NCBI RefSeq assembly: GCF_010892395.1
Contig: NZ_JAACKB010000097.1
Span: 1 to 11,472, forward strand
Length of the DNA stretch: 11,472 nt
Source: Sulfurovum sp. bin170
GTDB lineage: Bacteria; Campylobacterota; Campylobacteria; Campylobacterales; Sulfurovaceae
Reading direction: 5' to 3'
Position numbers and translations under genes: made by a program. The notes under the pieces are model-generated. The model was not told the DNA's origin. It did not search any database and saw only the letters and a program-made list of their open reading frames with translations. Shown one piece after another: positions 9,167-11,472 of the stretch. Each line of letters starts with the position of its first letter. The first letter of the stretch is position 1.

Positions 9167-9197
9167 GAGTGTTACAAGAAGGACTCTTTGGAATCGG
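9159..9197. promoter_or_regulatory. Alternative long hairpin joining the two repeat copies
   Basis: The 3' arm of copy 1 (CCGATTCC, 9159-9166) is a perfect inverse complement of the 5' arm of copy 2 (GGAATCGG, 9190-9197). The stem continues with GAGT (9167-9170) against ACTC (9183-9186), with a TTT bulge. The 12-nt loop holds most of the AAGAAGGA site. This fold excludes the separate folding of copies 1 and 2. No T-run follows, so it is not a classical terminator. Confidence 0.5.
9176..9183 (+). promoter_or_regulatory. Candidate Shine-Dalgarno for the first prepilin, between the repeat copies
   Basis: AAGAAGGA is the best ribosome binding site upstream of the first prepilin, but it lies 58 bases before the ATG at 9242. 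If copy 2 of the repeat (9190-9240) folds as a unit, only about 8 unpaired bases remain between the site and the ATG. It also lies 4 bases before an in-frame TTG at 9188, which would give a 25-residue prepilin leader. Confidence 0.4.
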
Positions 9198-9240
9198 AGA
9201 CTTTAGTCCCGAACATAACGAGGCTAAAGCCATCGGTTCC
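9190..9240. repeat. Structured tandem repeat, copy 2, abutting the prepilin start
   Basis: This 51-nt unit (about 51% GC) aligns with copy 1 and sits one base before the ATG at 9242. Outer arms 9190-9197 and 9233-9240 pair at all 8 positions, two of them G-T, which would be G-U wobbles in RNA. Inner stems are GACT/AGTC (9199-9202 with 9205-9208) and GGCT/AGCC (9222-9225 with 9228-9231). Copies 1 and 2 start 73 nt apart, so any reading frame reads them differently; the repeat is therefore conserved as DNA or RNA and not as protein. Confidence 0.75.
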
Positions 9241-9241
9241 T

Positions 9242-9994
9242 ATGAAAAAGAAGAGACGAGGTATCGCTATGGTGGAGCTTATCTTCGCATTAGTGATTAT
9301 GGGAATTGTACTTATGTCTGCTCCTATGCTAATACAGCAATCCATTAAGAGTGGAAATGTAGCCTTGCAACAAGAGGCGATATCTGCGGCTGCCTCTCAG
9401 ACAGCCATTGTACTATCTATGCATTGGGATGAGCATAACAATAGTAATCTGGCAGGTTCCTCACCAATGTTAGATGCCAATAGAGCACCTTTTGATTTTA
9501 ATGTAACTGATGCACCACTAGGGTTGATAGGTGTATCAGGGAGAAAGAGTTCAAAAGATGGTCAAACTTTTATTCCATCTGCTGTTTTTGGTATGGATGA
9601 GTCGGACAATCCCGAATATAATGAGTCTGACTTTACTGATTTTGATGATGTTGATGACTATCATGACACTAATTTTGGCTTAATTGTCTTCAACACAGAA
9701 GAGACCTCTGCTGATGTTGGTGACTATGTTGATATTGATATTAATATGAGTACAGAGATAAACTATGCAGAGGATAGAGTAGATACAGGAGAGACAGATG
9801 ACCTAAATGGTACAACTATAAATCTCACTAATAAAATCAATAATACAGAGATAGGAGTAATAAGCAATATTAAATTTATTCGTGTAAATCTAACCTCGGA
9901 TAGTGGAATAGAAGAGCTAGAGAAAAATATCACTATGGAAGCGTTCTCATGCAATATCGGAACATCACTTCCCCAAGGAGAGATGAAACCATGA
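9242..9994 (+). CDS. Type IV prepilin-like protein, minor pilin (MshD/PilV-like position)
   Basis: From the ATG at 9242 the product is 250 residues: leader MKKKRRG, then the prepilin segment IAMVELIFALVIMGIVLM with Gly at -1 and the conserved Glu at +5, so a prepilin peptidase should cut after residue 7. The hydrophobic helix would hold it in the inner membrane before assembly. The rest is an acidic Asp/Asn-rich globular region with few Cys. The frame is open back to an ATG at 9092 that overlaps the previous stop, but this would add 50 residues encoded by the structured repeats, unusual for a prepilin; a TTG at 9188 is another option. No normal ribosome binding site precedes 9242. It shares ATGA with the next gene. 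By order (prepilin, PilW/MshO-like, PilX/MshP-like) it resembles MshD, though sequence alone only proves a prepilin-type protein. Confidence 0.8.
   Translation: MKKKRRGIAMVELIFALVIMGIVLMSAPMLIQQSIKSGNVALQQEAISAAASQTAIVLSMHWDEHNNSNLAGSSPMLDANRAPFDFNVTDAPLGLIGVSGRKSSKDGQTFIPSAVFGMDESDNPEYNESDFTDFDDVDDYHDTNFGLIVFNTEETSADVGDYVDIDINMSTEINYAEDRVDTGETDDLNGTTINLTNKINNTEIGVISNIKFIRVNLTSDSGIEELEKNITMEAFSCNIGTSLPQGEMKP
9975..9980 (+). promoter_or_regulatory. Ribosome binding site of the second prepilin
   Basis: AAGGAG lies 10 bases before the ATG at 9991, inside the end of the preceding gene. It favours 9991 over the upstream in-frame ATG at 9949, which would put 14 extra residues before the prepilin leader. 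Confidence 0.75.
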
Positions 9995-10980
9995 GAAAAT
10001 CAAAAAAAGCATTTAGTCTAATAGAGGTTGTGTTTGTACTGGTTATTCTTGGTATTGTAGCCTCTATATCATCACAGATTATAGTGCAAGTATATGAAAA
10101 CTATATCACACAAAAAGCTCTATACAACACCACTACCAAAACGGAACTGGTTGCCAATCAGATTGTCAATCGTCTATCTTATGTTATAGATGGAACAACC
10201 ATTGCAAAAAACCCAAATAGTTCATTTGCATATACAGCAGATAGTGAAAATACCGACTTAAACCCAAATGGTAATTGGACTAAACTAGAAAAAATTCCAC
10301 TAAATGATAATAACTTTACAACCATAGAGTGGATTGGGTATGACAACGATAGCTTCTCTGCTGGTGCAACACCCTACTGGAGTGGTATTGCAAATTATGA
10401 GACAGCCTCAAGAAACAGTTTTGAGACCCCTGGTTCTGATTTGACTAGTGCTAGTGAGATTATCAATAACCTATCTAATAACGATGTTGATTTAACAGAT
10501 ACTAAAGAGTTACCTGCTATTATTTTTATAGAAAATAGCAAACAGTACCAAACAGATCTGGATTATAGTCCCGCTTGTATGGGATTAGTAGATGAGGACA
10601 ATACCAGCTGTATATTTCGTGTGTCGATGATTGACAATACCAACTTCTCATTTCCTGATGGTCTACCTAAGATAGTAACAGAACGCTATAAACTAGCTTG
10701 GTCTGCTTATGCGTTGGTTCCAGAAGACCCTGATGGAGATAGTAATGGTGATGGAGTTGATGATGATGGTCTATATGACCTTGTACTCTACTCTAACTAC
10801 CAACCATGGAACAATGAGAACTATGAAGATGATGGAAGTAAAAGCTTATTAATACGAAATGTCTCTGTTTTCAAATTTACTGAAAATGGTGGAGTGATAC
10901 AACTAAAACTATGTGCCACAGAAAATATAGGTCAAAATTTCAATATTAGTAGCTGTAAAGAGAAAGCGATTATACGATGA
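9991..10980 (+). CDS. Type IV prepilin-like protein, MshO/PilW-like minor pilin
   Basis: The 329-residue product begins MRKSKKA and continues FSLIEVVFVLVILGIVASI, a classic prepilin N-terminus with Glu at +5; residue -1 is Ala instead of Gly, as is common in Campylobacterota prepilins. The globular part is large for a pilin, which suits a minor or tip subunit. Residues 246-259 (DPDGDSNGDGVDDD) look like a calcium-binding loop of the DxDxDG type. Cys pairs at 196/207 and 308/322 could form disulfides in the periplasm. It overlaps the neighbouring genes by ATGA at both ends (9991-9994 and 10977-10980), so the three prepilins are probably translated together. Placement before a PilX/MshP-like gene supports a MshO/PilW-like role; the family assignment is from architecture and order only. 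Confidence 0.82.
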   Translation: MRKSKKAFSLIEVVFVLVILGIVASISSQIIVQVYENYITQKALYNTTTKTELVANQIVNRLSYVIDGTTIAKNPNSSFAYTADSENTDLNPNGNWTKLEKIPLNDNNFTTIEWIGYDNDSFSAGATPYWSGIANYETASRNSFETPGSDLTSASEIINNLSNNDVDLTDTKELPAIIFIENSKQYQTDLDYSPACMGLVDEDNTSCIFRVSMIDNTNFSFPDGLPKIVTERYKLAWSAYALVPEDPDGDSNGDGVDDDGLYDLVLYSNYQPWNNENYEDDGSKSLLIRNVSVFKFTENGGVIQLKLCATENIGQNFNISSCKEKAIIR

Positions 10981-11471
10981 TAAATCCAAAACAGAAAAAA
11001 GCTTTTTCAATGGTAACTGCCATTTTTGTTATCTTTGTAATGTCATCGGTTACGATGCTCATTATGAATATCACAGGGAAAACAGTCAAAGCAACAACTC
11101 ATCAGTACCAAAAAGAACAGGCTCAACTATTGGCAAGAAGCTATACGGAGTTGGCTATTTTATATGTTATACATTATGATAGAACGGCTACACCTGATTG
11201 TCTCCAAACCATTACAGACCACTTTGGAGGGGCTGGTGCAAATGGATATGACATAAGAATAAATATTCAATATATTGGAAATAGCACTCTTTTAAATGGC
11301 TGTGGAACAACCATAGCACCTTGGGCAGCTACTGATGTAGGATTTAACAGCTCCATATCAATAGTTATAGATACCTTCGTAACCTACAAAGATTTTGATG
11401 ACCCAAGTGCCTTGGTAGCCAATGGAGATAGAAATATCACCTTCCATCGTAGAACTTTACAAAAACTTTAA
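10977..11471 (+). CDS. Small prepilin-like protein, MshP/PilX-like
   Basis: The 164-residue product has leader MINPKQKKA, then FSMVTAIFVIFVMSSVTMLIMN, a prepilin-like hydrophobic helix. The residue at +5 is Thr instead of Glu. Loss of Glu5 is typical of the tip-type subunits (GspK, and PilX/MshP-like proteins), which fits its place after a MshO/PilW-like gene. The region after the helix (KEQAQLLARSYTELAI) should be an amphipathic alpha-1 extension, followed by a small C-terminal domain with two Cys that may bond. It starts within the stop of the previous gene (ATGA at 10977), with only a weak purine-rich stretch at 10957-10966, so translational coupling is likely. It ends with TAA at 11469-11471, so the gene is complete; the downstream terminator, if any, is outside the window. 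Confidence 0.78.
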   Translation: MINPKQKKAFSMVTAIFVIFVMSSVTMLIMNITGKTVKATTHQYQKEQAQLLARSYTELAILYVIHYDRTATPDCLQTITDHFGGAGANGYDIRINIQYIGNSTLLNGCGTTIAPWAATDVGFNSSISIVIDTFVTYKDFDDPSALVANGDRNITFHRRTLQKL

Positions 11472-11472
11472 T

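Noticed and set aside
9159..9197. Rho-independent terminator between adhesin and prepilins
   Set aside because: The hairpin is strong but is followed by GAGACTTTAG and not by a T-run.
1395..9233. Several minus-strand open frames of 61-113 residues
   Set aside because: All lie opposite well-supported coding sequence and lack recognisable domains or convincing ribosome binding sites; they are shadows of the + strand genes.
9117..9240. CRISPR array
   Set aside because: Only two diverged copies, with internal multi-stem structure and a single 23-nt linker; no further repeats or cas genes.
9092..9241. N-terminal 50-residue extension of the first prepilin from ATG 9092
   Set aside because: It is encoded by two non-coding-like structured repeats read in different frames, and a 57-residue leader would be exceptional for a prepilin. 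Kept only as an alternative because the ATG overlaps the previous stop and could be coupled.
9115..9348. 77-residue open frame overlapping the repeats and the prepilin start
   Set aside because: It runs through the structured repeats and out of frame through the prepilin hydrophobic segment; no recognisable protein features.

Overview
The window is AT-rich (roughly 35% GC by eye) and all convincing genes lie on the + strand. It holds the 3' end of one very large secreted surface protein, a second complete 1990-residue relative, and three overlapping genes for type IV pilin-like (prepilin) proteins. The prepilin N-termini (KKA-FSLIEVVFVLVILG style, Ala before the cleavage point), the low GC and the dense D/E-X-N-X-S/T glycosylation motifs suggest a Campylobacterota member, perhaps a Sulfurimonas- or Sulfurovum-like environmental bacterium. 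That assignment is inference.

Layout: 1-3006, C-terminal 1001 residues of a giant adhesin-like protein (propeller-like repeats, GEVED domain, long beta-rich C-terminal region). 3007-3125, AT-rich spacer with a candidate promoter, two AT-only inverted repeats and a good ribosome binding site. 3126-9098, a paralogue with signal peptide, beta-helix-like region, LamG domain, propeller, GEVED, second propeller, Calx-beta-like domain and the same C-terminal region. 9099-9241, a GC-richer spacer holding two tandem copies of a ~50-nt structured repeat that abuts the next start codon. 9242-9994, 9991-10980 and 10977-11471, three minor prepilins joined by ATGA stop/start overlaps.

The set resembles the distal part of an MSHA-type pilus locus (mshD-mshO-mshP-mshQ in Vibrio), but with two MshQ-like giant proteins placed before the prepilins. 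The prepilins would form or prime a pilus or pseudopilus, and the giant proteins are candidate surface or tip adhesins. No assembly ATPase, secretin, platform protein or prepilin peptidase is in the window.

The most interesting observations are: (1) the tandem structured repeat between the second adhesin and the first prepilin, which may bring a distant Shine-Dalgarno sequence to the start codon and has a competing fold; and (2) strong enrichment of PglB-type N-glycosylation sequons in the products (20 by hand count in the 1001-residue fragment, against 2 for the reversed motif).
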